Notes: a model not told the origin generated them from the sequence alone. Shown: positions 53,079 through 62,501, numbered from the stretch's first letter. The stretch: DNA of 64,000 bases from Bradyrhizobium sp. ISRA430 (GCF_029909975.1 NZ_CP094516.1:2480001-2544000), one strand, 5' to 3'. Program-made: numbers and translations.

Positions 53079-54767
53079 TCACGCCGCGCGGACGTTGGTC
53101 AGGAACTTGCCGACCTCGGTCCTCAGCCGGCTCGAGTCGTTCGACAGCATCTGCGCCGCGGACAGCACCTGCGAGGAGGCGGTCCCGGTCTCGGTCGCGC
53201 CACGCTGCACGTCGGTGATATTGGAGGACACCTGCTGGGTGCCCTGCGCCGCCTGCTGCACGTTGCGGGCGATCTCCTGGGTCGCCGCGCTCTGCTCTTC
53301 CACTGCGGCGGCAATGGCCGAGGAGATTTCCGAAAGACGCTCGATGGTCGAGGAGATCTCCTTGATGGCGCCGACCGAGTCGTTGGTCGCCGCCTGAATG
53401 CCGGCGATCTGCTGGCCGATCTCGCCGGTTGCCTTCGCGGTCTGCTCGGCGAGAGCCTTCACTTCGGAAGCCACCACTGCGAAGCCGCGGCCGGCCTCAC
53501 CGGCGCGCGCCGCTTCGATGGTCGCGTTCAGCGCCAGCAGATTGGTCTGGCCGGCAATGGTGTTGATCAGCTCGACAACGTCGCCGATGCGGGAGGCCGC
53601 CTTCGACAGCTCGCTAACGCGCTCGGTGGTGGCGCGCGCCTGGCCGACGGCATCGCCCGCCATCCGCGCCGATTCCTGCACCTGGCGGCTGATCTCGCCG
53701 ACCGACGAGGCCATCTCCTCGGTCGCCGATGCAACCGACTGCACGTTGGTGGAAGCTTCTTCCGACGCCGCCGCGACGGTGGTCGCCATCTTCTGCGAGC
53801 GGTCGGCCGTCGAGGTCAGCGTCGAGGCCGAGGCTTCAAGCTGGGTCGATGCCGACGACACGGTCTGGACGATCTCGCCGATCATCGATTCGAACTCACG
53901 GGTGATATTGTCGACGCGGCGACCGCGCTCGATCTTGGCTTCGGCGTCGCGCGCGGCGGCCTCGTCGGCTTCCTTCTTGGCGATCAGCGCCTCCTTGAAG
54001 ACCTGGAGCACGTCGGCCATGACGCCGATCTCGGTCTTCTCGCCGCGATGCGGGACTTCCGCGCTGAGGTCGCCCTTGCCCAGCGCCTGCATCGGCTCGG
54101 TGATGGAGTTGATGCCGCTGGAGACATCGTGAACGAGGTAGAAGCTGACGGCGATACCGACCACGACAGCCGTGCCGAGGATGATCGAGAGCAGCATGAA
54201 GGTGGAGAAGTAGCTGTCGGCCGCATCCTGGGCGGCCTGGTCGCCACCCTTGGTGTTCAGCTCGATGTCCTTGTTCAGGATTTCGTCCGCCCGCAAACCG
54301 ATCTTGTTCACCTTGACGTTGAGCTCATGGGCTTCGTGCGGGACCTTGCCGGCCTCATTCCGCGAAAGCGCCATGACTTCCTGGGTGCCCTTCTTGTATT
54401 CGTCCCAGACCTTGGACCACTCGTTGTAGAGCGCTCGCTCATCGGGCGAAGTGATCATCGGCTCATACTTCTGGCGGAACTTGGTATTGGCTTCCACCAC
54501 AGTCGCGAGCGTCTTTTCGTTTGCCAGCTTCTCCTCCAGCGTCTCGGCAAGCATGTGCTCGCGAATGACGTTGCGATAGGTGATCACGCCAGCGCGCAAA
54601 TCGCCCAAAAACCGCACGCTCGGCATCCAGCTTGTCGTGATATCCGCCGTGTTGGCGTTCATCGACCGCATCTTCATGACGGCGAGCAGGCCCATGCCGG
54701 TCATCGCGACGAGCAGGAGCGCCACGACACTAATGATCTTGGCGCGAATGGAGATCTTGGCAAACAT
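53079..54767 (-). CDS. Methyl-accepting chemotaxis protein
   Basis: 562-residue chemoreceptor. TM1 is about residues 11-31, a four-helix-bundle periplasmic sensor (4HB_MCP type) spans about 32-188, TM2 is about 189-212, and HAMP follows to about 265. The signalling domain contains the conserved hairpin [20 protein letters not shown]. It would report an unknown ligand to CheA/CheW. No che genes are nearby. ATG 54767 gives the standard short cytoplasmic start; the longer frame upstream is rejected. Single-gene unit. Confidence 0.93.
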   Translation of the reverse strand: MFAKISIRAKIISVVALLLVAMTGMGLLAVMKMRSMNANTADITTSWMPSVRFLGDLRAGVITYRNVIREHMLAETLEEKLANEKTLATVVEANTKFRQKYEPMITSPDERALYNEWSKVWDEYKKGTQEVMALSRNEAGKVPHEAHELNVKVNKIGLRADEILNKDIELNTKGGDQAAQDAADSYFSTFMLLSIILGTAVVVGIAVSFYLVHDVSSGINSITEPMQALGKGDLSAEVPHRGEKTEIGVMADVLQVFKEALIAKKEADEAAARDAEAKIERGRRVDNITREFESMIGEIVQTVSSASTQLEASASTLTSTADRSQKMATTVAAASEEASTNVQSVASATEEMASSVGEISRQVQESARMAGDAVGQARATTERVSELSKAASRIGDVVELINTIAGQTNLLALNATIEAARAGEAGRGFAVVASEVKALAEQTAKATGEIGQQIAGIQAATNDSVGAIKEISSTIERLSEISSAIAAAVEEQSAATQEIARNVQQAAQGTQQVSSNITDVQRGATETGTASSQVLSAAQMLSNDSSRLRTEVGKFLTNVRAA

Positions 54768-54937
54768 AATCGGGTCTCGTGGTGCAGGCGCGGGCGCGCA
54801 TCCGGAAGCTGTAAGAATCAACCAAAGGGGAGCAGCGCCGACATCTGACCGCAGAGCACCTACGCAAATGTTAACTACGACTCCGTGCGAGTACCGAAGC
54901 CGAAACAAATGAACAGGCGGCTAAGAGTGCTCTGCGC

Positions 54938-56227
54938 TCAGCGCATGAGCCTAAGCGCGTCGGAGAAAAACTCCGGTCCGCCGAAGTTGCCCGACTTCAG
55001 CGCGAGCAGCATGTCGCCCACATCAGTGCCAACCGCGCGCAAAACGGGCACGCCGGCGGCGATCTCCGCGCCGACCAGGAAGCCGGGAATCTTCAGGCGA
55101 TCGACGACGGCACCAGAGGTCTCGCCCCCGGCCACGATTAGGCGCCGAACGCCCGCGTTCACAAGGCTTTCCGCAATGTCGGCCATGGCCTGCTCGATGG
55201 CGTGGCCGGCGGCGTCGCGGCCGTGACGCGCCTGCAAGGCTGCGACCTGATCCGGTGTCGCGCTCGACGCGATCAAGACCGGACCGTCGGCGAGCCTCGG
55301 CTGGGCCCAGGCCAACGCGCGCTGCGCTTCGTCCTTGCCCGTAATAGTACGGTCCGGGTCGAGATGGAGCACCGGCATGATGGCTTCAGCGTTGGCGATC
55401 TGCCGCAGCGTCGCCTGCGAGCAGCTTCCGGCAAGGCAGGCCGCAGGTCCGGCGACCACGGCGCCCGTCGCACTGCCGGGCGCGGTCGATCCGACCTTGC
55501 CTGTCGAAACCAGCGCCCGCGCCAGCCCGAGGCCGATGCCGGAGGCGCCGACCGAGAGCCGATGCTCAGCAGCGACGAGGCCGATGGTCTCGAGATCGCG
55601 ATCGAACACGGCATCGATGATCGCAGCACCGATGCCCTTGCCTGCGAGCTCGGCCAGCCGCGCCCGCACGGCATCCGCGCCGCGGGTGACGGTCGCGAGG
55701 TCGACGAGACCGACTTGCGTCCTGCTCTGGCGCGCCAGCACGCGCACCAGGTTGGAATCGTGCATGGGGTTGAGCGGGTGATCCTTCAGCGGGCTCTCGT
55801 TGAGCGGCACGGCGCCGACGAACAGGTTGCCCTGGTAGACGGTGCGGCCGGTCTCCGGGAAGGCCGGCGTCACCAACACGATCGCTTCGCCGCAATCGGT
55901 GCGCAGGGCATCCATCACCGGGCCGATATTGCCGGCATCGGTCGAATCGAAGGTCGAGCAGATCTTGAACAGAACGTGGCGCGCGCCGCGGCCGCGCAGC
56001 CATGCCTCCGCCGCGCGCGAGCGCGACACGGCAAGACCCGCCTCGATCGAGCGGCTTTTCAGCGACACCACGACGGCGTCGACCTCGGGCAGCGCGAGGT
56101 CGTCGGCGGGCACGCCGATGGTCTGCACGGTGCGCAGGCCCGCGCGCGTCAGCGTGTTGGCGAGATCGGAGGCGCCGGTGTAGTCGTCGGCGATGCAGCC
56201 AAGAGAAATTTGCGCTGCAAGCGTCAC
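54938..56227 (-). CDS. otnK: 3-oxo-tetronate kinase OtnK
   Basis: 429-residue four-carbon acid sugar kinase. The N-terminal domain opens IADDYTGASDLANTLTRAG with the catalytic Asp pair, followed by KICSTFDSTDAGNIGPV; the C-terminal nucleotide-binding domain has IVAGGETSGAVVDRL. It phosphorylates 3-oxo-tetronate to the 4-phosphate. The GTG start at 56227 forms a GTGA overlap with the otnI stop. Last gene of the ltnD-otnI-otnK operon. Confidence 0.92.
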   Translation of the reverse strand: MTLAAQISLGCIADDYTGASDLANTLTRAGLRTVQTIGVPADDLALPEVDAVVVSLKSRSIEAGLAVSRSRAAEAWLRGRGARHVLFKICSTFDSTDAGNIGPVMDALRTDCGEAIVLVTPAFPETGRTVYQGNLFVGAVPLNESPLKDHPLNPMHDSNLVRVLARQSRTQVGLVDLATVTRGADAVRARLAELAGKGIGAAIIDAVFDRDLETIGLVAAEHRLSVGASGIGLGLARALVSTGKVGSTAPGSATGAVVAGPAACLAGSCSQATLRQIANAEAIMPVLHLDPDRTITGKDEAQRALAWAQPRLADGPVLIASSATPDQVAALQARHGRDAAGHAIEQAMADIAESLVNAGVRRLIVAGGETSGAVVDRLKIPGFLVGAEIAAGVPVLRAVGTDVGDMLLALKSGNFGGPEFFSDALRLMR

Positions 56228-57006
56228 GGCTTCACTCCTGCATAGGGCTTGAACCAGGCGAGTCCGTCTGTGGTCTTGCCGCGCGGATTGTATTCGCAGC
56301 CGACGAAGCCGGGATAGCCGAGCCGGTCGAGCTCGGCGAACAGGAACGGATAGTTCAGCTCCTCGCCGTCGGGCTCGTTGCGCGAGGGAATGCTGGCGAT
56401 CTGGACGTGGCCGATGATCGGCATCATCTCGCGCAGGCGCATCGTCACGTCGCCATGGATGATCTGGCAGTGGTAGATGTCGAACTGGAGCCTCAGGTTG
56501 GGCAGCCTCAACTCCTGGACCACGTCGCGCGCGAAGCCGAAGTCGTTGAGGAAGTAGCCGGGCACGTTGCGCGAGTTAATCGGCTCGATCACGATGTCGA
56601 TGCCGTGGGGTGCGAAGAATTCCGCGGCCCAGGCCACCGACTTGTAGAAGGCCTCGATCGCAAGCCGGTCGCCGCGATTGGCGATGCCGGCCATCAGGTG
56701 CAGGCGCTTGACGCCGGTCGCCTTGGCGTAGGGCAGCGCCGTCTCAAGGCTCTGCTTGAGATCGGCAAAGCGCGCCGGCAACGCCGCAAAGCCCTTCTCG
56801 CCGGCATTCCAGTCGCCCGGCGGCAGGTTGAACAGGGCCTGCGTCAGGCCGTTGCGCTTGAGCCGTTCGCCGATCGCCTCGGCCGGATGCTCGTAGGGGA
56901 AGAGGAATTCGACCGCGGTGAAGCCGGCTTGCGCGGCGGCATCGAAGCGGTCGAGGAACGGCACCTCGGTGAACATCATCGAGAGATTGGCGGCAAAACG
57001 GGGCAT
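56224..57006 (-). CDS. otnI: 2-oxo-tetronate isomerase OtnI
   Basis: 260-residue TIM-barrel sugar isomerase of the hydroxypyruvate-isomerase group. FAANLSMMFTEVPFLDRFDAA, IVIEPINSRNVPGYF (Glu ligand), QFDIYHCQIIHGD and FVGCEYNP (Glu) are the metal-site segments. It converts 2-oxo-tetronate to 3-oxo-tetronate. Alone it could be read as hydroxypyruvate isomerase; the kinase and dehydrogenase around it favour OtnI. It overlaps otnK by 4 bp and starts 14 bp after the ltnD stop. Confidence 0.9.
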   Translation of the reverse strand: MPRFAANLSMMFTEVPFLDRFDAAAQAGFTAVEFLFPYEHPAEAIGERLKRNGLTQALFNLPPGDWNAGEKGFAALPARFADLKQSLETALPYAKATGVKRLHLMAGIANRGDRLAIEAFYKSVAWAAEFFAPHGIDIVIEPINSRNVPGYFLNDFGFARDVVQELRLPNLRLQFDIYHCQIIHGDVTMRLREMMPIIGHVQIASIPSRNEPDGEELNYPFLFAELDRLGYPGFVGCEYNPRGKTTDGLAWFKPYAGVKP

Positions 57007-57020
57007 TGGAATCCTCTTGC

Positions 57021-57938
57021 TTACTTGTCGCCGGGCAGCTTCACGCCGGTGACCTGCGCATATATCCGCGCCACCGACGCGTCATCGTCGCGGCCCATGC
57101 CGGCGGCGGCCGTCATCAGAAACATCTGGAGCGCCGCGGCGGAGACCGGTACCGGGAATCTGGCGCTGCGCGCCATATCCTGGATGATGCCGAGATCCTT
57201 GACGAAGATCTCAACCGCGCTGCGAGGCGTATAGTCGCCGTCGAGCACATGCGGCATGCGGTTCTCGAACATCCAGGAGTTGCCGGCGGAGGCCGTGATC
57301 ACCTCATAGACCTTGCGTATGTCCAGGCCCTGCCTGGCCGCGAACGCCATCGCTTCGGAGGCGGCGGCGATATGCACGCCGGCCAGGAGTTGGTTGATCA
57401 TCTTGAAGGCGGCGCCTTGGCCGGCGGCATCGCCGAGCTCGTAGAGCTTGGCCGCCATGGCATCGAGCGCGGGGCGCGCTTTTGCAAAAGCGACGGAACT
57501 GCCCGAGGCGAGAATCGTCAGCTCGCCTTGTGCGGCGCGCTGCGCGCCGCCGGAGATTGGCGCATCCAGATAATGCCGACCACTCGCCTCGAGCTGCTTG
57601 GCGAGGCGCCGCGCCACTTCCGGATCCATGGTGGCGGAGGACACAAACACGCTGTCTTTCGGCATGGTCTCGGCGGCGCCATCCTTGCCGAATAGGATGG
57701 CCTCGGTCTGCGCGGCGTTGACGACCACGCTGACGACGATGTCGGCACCTTTGGCGGCTTCGGCCGGTGTTTTGGCGCCCGCACCGCCATCCTTGACAAA
57801 ACGCGCCACCGCATCGGCCGAAACATCGCAGCCCGTCACGGCAAAACCAGCGCGTTTCAGCGATGTCGCCATGCCAAAGCCCATCGAGCCGAGCCCGATG
57901 ACGGCAACGCGCTGATTCTGTGAGGTGGAGGCGGACAT
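57021..57938 (-). CDS. ltnD: L-threonate dehydrogenase LtnD
   Basis: 305-residue beta-hydroxyacid dehydrogenase. NAD-binding AVIGLGSMGFGMA at the N-terminus, substrate motif DAPISGGAQRAAQGELTILASG, and the catalytic Lys in GAAFKMINQLLAG are present. It should oxidise L-threonate (or a stereoisomer) to 2-oxo-tetronate. Start is ATG 57938. Other members of this fold use glycerate or hydroxyisobutyrate; the otn neighbours support the four-carbon acid role. First gene of the operon, divergent from otnC with a 114-bp shared region. Confidence 0.87.
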   Translation of the reverse strand: MSASTSQNQRVAVIGLGSMGFGMATSLKRAGFAVTGCDVSADAVARFVKDGGAGAKTPAEAAKGADIVVSVVVNAAQTEAILFGKDGAAETMPKDSVFVSSATMDPEVARRLAKQLEASGRHYLDAPISGGAQRAAQGELTILASGSSVAFAKARPALDAMAAKLYELGDAAGQGAAFKMINQLLAGVHIAAASEAMAFAARQGLDIRKVYEVITASAGNSWMFENRMPHVLDGDYTPRSAVEIFVKDLGIIQDMARSARFPVPVSAAALQMFLMTAAAGMGRDDDASVARIYAQVTGVKLPGDK

Positions 57939-58052
57939 GCAACTAATCCTTTGGAACGTTCCCCGGTGGCCGGCTTTGGTCGGCGGCTTGGCAAACCGAA
58001 TATCACGGCTTGGCCGCGCTGCCAAAGCATGAGACAAGCGGGCATGACGGCC

Positions 58053-58712
58053 ATGAGCAACGAAACACGGCTTCGCGAGGACATCTGCCGCTTCGGGCGC
58101 TCCCTGTTCGAGCGCGGGCTGACGCCGGGCTCCTCCGGCAATATCAGCGTCAAGCTGGATGACGGCGGCTGGCTGGTGACGCCGACCAATGCCTCGCTCG
58201 GTTTCCTCGATCCGACGCGACTCTCGCGGCTGGATGCACAGCGCCGGCTGATCTCCGGCGACGCGCCCACCAAGGAAGTTCCGCTGCACACCGCGCTCTA
58301 TGACACGCGCGGGAGTGCGCGCGCGATCGTACATCTGCACTCGACCCATTCGGTGGCGCTGTCGATGCTGCCCGAGATCGACCCGCGCGCCGCGCTGCCG
58401 CCGATGACAGCCTATTATCTGATGAAATGCGGCGCCACCGCGCTCGTGCCCTATTACCGGCCGGGCGATCCGGCGGTGGCGGACGCCATCAAGGGACTGG
58501 CCGGCCAATACTCGTCCGTGCTGCTCGCCAATCACGGCCCGGTGGTCGCCGGCGACACGCTGGAGGCGGCGGTGTTCGCGACCGAGGAGCTGGAGGAGAC
58601 GGCGAAGCTGTACCTGCTGCTGCGCGGCCTGAACCCGCGTTATCTGTCACCGGAGCAGGTGACGGATCTGGTGAAGGTGTTCGGAGTCACGCTGCCGGAG
58701 CATGGGCATTAG
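58053..58712 (+). CDS. otnC: 3-oxo-tetronate 4-phosphate decarboxylase OtnC
   Basis: 219-residue class II aldolase-family enzyme. GLTPGSSGNISVKLDDG, EVPLHTALYDTRG (metal/catalytic Glu), VHLHSTHSVALS (two His ligands) and LLANHGPVVAG (third His) are in order. It decarboxylates 3-oxo-tetronate 4-phosphate to DHAP, ending the pathway. In-frame ATGs at 58029, 58044 and 58053 are possible; the last gives the family-like MSNETRLRED start. It is unusually placed divergently from ltnD-otnI-otnK. Confidence 0.88.
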   Translation: MSNETRLREDICRFGRSLFERGLTPGSSGNISVKLDDGGWLVTPTNASLGFLDPTRLSRLDAQRRLISGDAPTKEVPLHTALYDTRGSARAIVHLHSTHSVALSMLPEIDPRAALPPMTAYYLMKCGATALVPYYRPGDPAVADAIKGLAGQYSSVLLANHGPVVAGDTLEAAVFATEELEETAKLYLLLRGLNPRYLSPEQVTDLVKVFGVTLPEHGH

Positions 58713-58755
58713 CGTTATGCGGTCATGAGCGGGATGGTGCCGTCTCGTCCACACT

Positions 58756-58856
58756 GTCATTCCCCGCGAAGGCGGGGAATCCAGTATTCCAGAGACGTCA
58801 AACGTTCCCCGCTAGCGCTGCGGCGTACTGGATCGCCCGCCTTCGCCGGCGACGAC
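58756..58856. repeat. Intergenic palindromic repeat, GTCATTCCCCGCGAAGGCGGGGAA family
   Basis: Two hairpins, CCCCGCGAAGGCGGGG and CGCCCGCCTTCGCCGGCG, flank CCAGTATTCC...GTACTGG core arms. Lies between convergent otnC and the ABC gene. Same design as 37046-37146 and 40896-40996. Confidence 0.8.
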
Positions 58857-58893
58857 AGCGAGAGAGTGTCGCGAGGACGTGCCGCGATCTCGG

Positions 58894-59598
58894 CTACAGC
58901 CCCAGATACGCCTTCCTGACGTCCGGGTTGCCCTTGATCTCGGCGGACGGGCCCTGCATCAGCACGCGGCCAGTTTGCAGGATGTAGGCGCGGTCGGCGA
59001 TCTCCAGGCACTCGGCCATGCGCTGCTCGACAATCAGCACAGTCATGCCGGCGTCGCGGATGCGCTTGACCGCCTGGAAGATCTCGTCGACGAGTTTCGG
59101 CATGATGCCTTGCGATGGCTCGTCGAGCATCAGAAGCCGCGGGCGCGTCATCAACGCGCGGCCGATCGCGAGCATCTGCTGCTCGCCGCCGCTTAGCGTC
59201 TCGGCACGTTGGTCGAGACGTTCGGACAGGCGCGGGAACAGCTTGAAAACGAGATCGAGCGGGCCCTCGCGGCCCGCTTCGCCGCGGTAGAGATAGCTGC
59301 CGAGGCGGAGATTGTCGCGCACCGACAGGCGCGGAAACAGCCGGCGGTTTTCCGGCACATAGGCGATGCCGGCGGCCGTGATGTGATGCTGCGCCATGCC
59401 GTCGAGGCGCTTGCCGTCGAAGGTCACCGTCCCCGCGCGTGGACGCTCGGCGCCGGCGATGGATTTCAGCAGCGTCGACTTGCCCGCGCCGTTGGCGCCG
59501 GCGACGCAGACGATCTCGCCCTTCTCGACCTCGATCGAGACTGCGGAGATCGCGACCAGGCCCTGATAGGCAGTCGTGACCTCATGCACTGACAGCAT
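58894..59598 (-). CDS. HAAT-type ABC transporter ATP-binding protein (LivF type)
   Basis: 234-residue ATPase. Walker A GANGAGKST, Q-loop FPRLSVRDNLRLGSY region, signature LSGGEQQMLAIGRAL, Walker B LLMLDEPSQG and the H-loop (VLIVEQRM) are standard LivF. It powers uptake with the LivG-type partner. ATG 59598 overlaps the partner's 3' end by 17 bp. Last gene of the transport operon. Confidence 0.93.
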   Translation of the reverse strand: MLSVHEVTTAYQGLVAISAVSIEVEKGEIVCVAGANGAGKSTLLKSIAGAERPRAGTVTFDGKRLDGMAQHHITAAGIAYVPENRRLFPRLSVRDNLRLGSYLYRGEAGREGPLDLVFKLFPRLSERLDQRAETLSGGEQQMLAIGRALMTRPRLLMLDEPSQGIMPKLVDEIFQAVKRIRDAGMTVLIVEQRMAECLEIADRAYILQTGRVLMQGPSAEIKGNPDVRKAYLGL

Positions 59599-60313
59599 GA
59601 CGATCTCCCAGATATGCGCTGATCACCTTGGGATTGCGGACGACGTCGGCGGGCGTGCCCTCGACCAGCACCTTGCCGAGGTCGAGAACGATGGCGCGGT
59701 CGACCAGCGGCATCACGATCTCCATGACGTGCTCGACCATCAGCACGGTGATGCCGGCATCGCGCACCTTGCGCACCAGCGCGACGCCGGTCTGCGCCTC
59801 GGTCGGCGTGAGGCCGGTGAGGACTTCGTCGAGCAGCAGCAGCTTCGGCTCGGTCGCGAGCGCACGCGCGACCTCGAGGCGGCGCTTCTCGGCCGGCACG
59901 AGGTCGCTCGCGAGCACGTCGGCGCGCGCGGCAAGGCCGGTGAATTCGAGCACCTCATGCGCCTTGCGGCGCGCCTCGCGCATCACGGTCGTGCGCACAA
60001 GCGCGCCGACGATGACGTTGTCGACGACCGTCATGGTCTCGAAGCTCTTGACCACCTGGAAGGTGCGCCCGATGCCGAGTTGGCAGCGCTCGGCTGCGCG
60101 CATCCGGGTCACGTCTTGCCCGTCGAACCAGATCGAGCCTTGGGTCGGCGGCAACACGCCGGCGATGAGATTGAACAGGGTCGACTTGCCGGCGCCGTTG
60201 GGGCCGATCAGGCCGACGATCTCGCCGCGGCCGACGGAGACCGAGACGTCGCTATTGGCGACGAGGCCGCCGAAGCGTTGCCAGACGCCGCGGGTTTGAA
60301 GGAGCGCGGTCAT
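59582..60313 (-). CDS. HAAT-type ABC transporter ATP-binding protein (LivG type)
   Basis: 243-residue ATPase with Walker A GPNGAGKST and Walker B LLLLDEVLTGLTP. The signature region reads LVPAEKRRLEVARAL in place of LSGGQ, a substitution I recall from some LivG-type proteins and which the LivF partner does not share. IGRTFQVVKSFETMTVVDNV is the Q-loop. ATG 60313 overlaps the LivM-type permease stop by 4 bp. Confidence 0.92.
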   Translation of the reverse strand: MTALLQTRGVWQRFGGLVANSDVSVSVGRGEIVGLIGPNGAGKSTLFNLIAGVLPPTQGSIWFDGQDVTRMRAAERCQLGIGRTFQVVKSFETMTVVDNVIVGALVRTTVMREARRKAHEVLEFTGLAARADVLASDLVPAEKRRLEVARALATEPKLLLLDEVLTGLTPTEAQTGVALVRKVRDAGITVLMVEHVMEIVMPLVDRAIVLDLGKVLVEGTPADVVRNPKVISAYLGDRHAVSA

Positions 60314-61305
60314 CGTGTGGCTCCCTTGACTTGGTTCTTGGCCCTCGCACGCGAGAACAGGCTCACCAATCCCTGCGGCAAGGCCAGCGAGATCAGCACG
60401 ATCAGCGTGCCGTAGACGATGAGGTCGACGCCGCGTCCGGAGCCGCCGATATAGGAGCGCGTCAGCTCCGTCATCGGGATCAGGATGGCCGCGCCAAGCA
60501 CCGGGCCCCAGAGCGTGCCGATGCCGCCGAGCACGGCCGGCAGGGCCATCAGCAGCGAGAACTGGAAGCCCATGACGCTTTCGGGGTCGATATAGGCAAG
60601 GTACTGCGCATAGAAGCTGCCGCCGACGGCGACGAGGAAGGCGGAAACGGCGGCCGCACCCATCTTGGAATTGAACACGACGACGCCGAGGCTTTCGGCG
60701 GCATCCGGATTGTCCTTCACCGCGCGCCACCAGAAGCCCCATTTGGAATCTTCCAGCCACCAGGTGACGAACCAAGCGAGACAGCAGAGCGCGAGCGCGA
60801 AATAGAAGTACGGCAGCTTGCTGCGCATGAACTGGAATTTCAGCCAGCTATCGCCGCGGACCGGGATGGTGATGCCCAGCGCGGCCCCGGCCCAGTCCCA
60901 GTTCTGGAACAGCAGGAGCCCGATCTCGGCGATGACGATGGTCGCGATCACGAAGTAATGTCCGCGCAGGCGGAAGAAGGGATAGCCGAGCGCCATTGCG
61001 ATCGCCGCCGCGATCACGCCGCCACTGAGCATGCCGAACCAGGGCAGCACGCCGAACTTGGTGAACAGGAGTTCGGTGGTGTAGGCGCCGATGCCGAAAT
61101 AGAGTGCGTGTCCGAGCGATATCTGCCCGCAATAGCCGGAGAGGATGTTCCAGCTCTGCGACAGCGCCGCATACATCAGGGTCAGGATAAGAATGTTCTG
61201 GACGTAGACGTCCTTCACGAACAACGGCGCAAGCGCTGCCAGAACCGCGAGAACAGCGGCGATCAGAAGGTCGCGGCGGCGCCGCGCGGCAAAATTCTTG
61301 TCCAT
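60310..61305 (-). CDS. HAAT-type ABC transporter permease (LivM type)
   Basis: 331-residue membrane protein with about nine to ten hydrophobic spans. SQSWNILSGYCGQISLGHALYFGIGAY and the cytoplasmic coupling loop WWRAVKDNPDAAESLGV are characteristic of LivM. ATG 61305 overlaps the LivH-type stop by 1 bp (TGATG). Forms the channel with the LivH-type protein; substrate undetermined. Confidence 0.92.
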   Translation of the reverse strand: MDKNFAARRRRDLLIAAVLAVLAALAPLFVKDVYVQNILILTLMYAALSQSWNILSGYCGQISLGHALYFGIGAYTTELLFTKFGVLPWFGMLSGGVIAAAIAMALGYPFFRLRGHYFVIATIVIAEIGLLLFQNWDWAGAALGITIPVRGDSWLKFQFMRSKLPYFYFALALCCLAWFVTWWLEDSKWGFWWRAVKDNPDAAESLGVVVFNSKMGAAAVSAFLVAVGGSFYAQYLAYIDPESVMGFQFSLLMALPAVLGGIGTLWGPVLGAAILIPMTELTRSYIGGSGRGVDLIVYGTLIVLISLALPQGLVSLFSRARAKNQVKGATR

Positions 61306-62183
61306 CACATCGACCCGAAAAGGCCGCGCGGCCGGATGAAGACGACCAACAGGTAGACGGCGTAGATGCCAACCGATTTCAGCGACGGCGGCAGCACAAG
61401 CGCCGTAACGGCTTCGACGAGACCGACGACGATGCCGCCGGCGAAGGCGCCGAACACGCTGCCGAAGCCGCCGAGCGCGACGGTGACGTACGCGATCAGC
61501 GCAAAGGACGCGCCGACGTCGGGATAGACGTAGAAGAACACCGCCATGATCGCGCCGGCCAGACCGACCAGCGCGGCGCCCAGGCCCCAGCCGAGTGCGA
61601 ACACGCGGTTCTTGTCGATGCCGACCAGCGCCACCGCGCCGGGATCCTCGCGCGTCGCTTCCAGTGCGCGGCCGAAATCGGTGCGGTTGATGAAGAAGTA
61701 GAGGCCGGCAAAGGCCGCGATCGAGACCAGCGCACCGATGAGCTGCGGCTCCGGCAGGAAGATGCCGGCGACCGACACTGTCTTGCCGCCGAGCCAGGAC
61801 TGCGGAATGCTGCGGTAATCCGGCGTGAAGAAGAACTGCGCGAGACCGCGCATCACGATGGCGAGACCAAACGTCGAGAAGATCTGCACCATGCCGGCGT
61901 TTGCTTTGGCGCGCATGGCAAAGCGCACGATCAACAAGTAGACCACCGCCCCGAATATGAAGAGCGCCGCGGCGACCAGCGGCGCCGACAGCAAGGGGTC
62001 GATGGCGAAGAACGCGAACAGGAAGAACGTCGCGTACATCGCGATCATCAGGAACTCGCCATGGGCGAAATTCACAACGTCCATCAGGCCGAAGATCAGC
62101 GCGAGACCGACCGCGATCAGCCCGTAGAGCAGCCCCATCAGGAGGCCGCTCGCGAGACTTTGGATAATAGCTTGGGCTGTCAC
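61305..62183 (-). CDS. HAAT-type ABC transporter permease (LivH type)
   Basis: 292-residue membrane protein. SGLLMGLLYGLIAVGLALIFG, MDVVNFAHGEFLMIAMY and the coupling loop ALEATREDPGAVALVGID are typical of LivH. I prefer GTG 62183, which has GGGGG 8 nt ahead, to GTG 62198. It is separated from the binding-protein gene by 318 bp of repeats but is on the same strand. Confidence 0.9.
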   Translation of the reverse strand: MTAQAIIQSLASGLLMGLLYGLIAVGLALIFGLMDVVNFAHGEFLMIAMYATFFLFAFFAIDPLLSAPLVAAALFIFGAVVYLLIVRFAMRAKANAGMVQIFSTFGLAIVMRGLAQFFFTPDYRSIPQSWLGGKTVSVAGIFLPEPQLIGALVSIAAFAGLYFFINRTDFGRALEATREDPGAVALVGIDKNRVFALGWGLGAALVGLAGAIMAVFFYVYPDVGASFALIAYVTVALGGFGSVFGAFAGGIVVGLVEAVTALVLPPSLKSVGIYAVYLLVVFIRPRGLFGSM

Positions 62184-62205
62184 TGCATCGTCCCCCACAC
62201 TCCGA

Positions 62206-62297
62206 CCTCATCCTGGGGAGCGCGCCCCAGCGCGCGTCTCGAAGGATGGGCTCGCCCTCGTCCTTGACACGGGCTACGCCCGCTCCTCAGGATGAGG
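62206..62297. repeat. Intergenic palindromic repeat, CCTCATCCTGGGGAGCGCG family
   Basis: CCTCATCCTGGGGAGCGCG on the left pairs with GCTCCTCAGGATGAGG on the right. Related to 10027-10157 and 32637-32729. Confidence 0.75.
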
Positions 62298-62315
62298 GCG
62301 GGAGCTACAGCTTCC

Positions 62316-62431
62316 GTCATTGCGAGGAGCTCGCGACAAAATTGCGAAGCAATTTTGCGCTGATGCGACGAAGCAATACAGACTATCTCCGCGGATACAT
62401 TTCTGGATTGCTTCGCTGCGCTCGCAATGAC
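62316..62431. repeat. Intergenic palindromic repeat, GTCATTGCGAGGAGC family with extended loop
   Basis: Left GTCATTGCGAGGAGC and right GCTTCGCTGCGCTCGCAATGAC form the outer stem. The loop carries an additional hairpin, AAAATTGCGAAGCAATTTT near 62338-62356. Longer variant of the 21328 and 46731 family. Confidence 0.75.
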
Positions 62432-62501
62432 AACGCGGTTAAGCAGTACGGTCCTCTCGGCTGTCACAGCGCCTGGTCCCCACCCTGCCTGCGCGCCCCG
62501 C

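Larger units (their letters stand above)
62184..62501. other. 318-bp gap within the transport locus, filled by two repeats
   Basis: Holds palindromic repeats at 62206-62297 and 62316-62431. The remaining 70 bp next to the binding-protein stop show nothing recognisable. The gap may set different expression for the binding protein and the membrane complex. Confidence 0.55.

Noticed and set aside
52002..54848. 948-codon open frame opposite the RND start and the chemotaxis gene
   Set aside because: Spans two real genes and an intergenic region on the other strand, with no recognisable protein family.
56224..57006. Glyoxylate-pathway hydroxypyruvate isomerase
   Set aside because: Same fold, but overlap with a four-carbon acid kinase and the adjacent ltnD favour OtnI.
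25195..62431. CRISPR array or tandem repeats
   Set aside because: The repeats are single dispersed palindromes in different gaps, with no regular spacers or cas genes.
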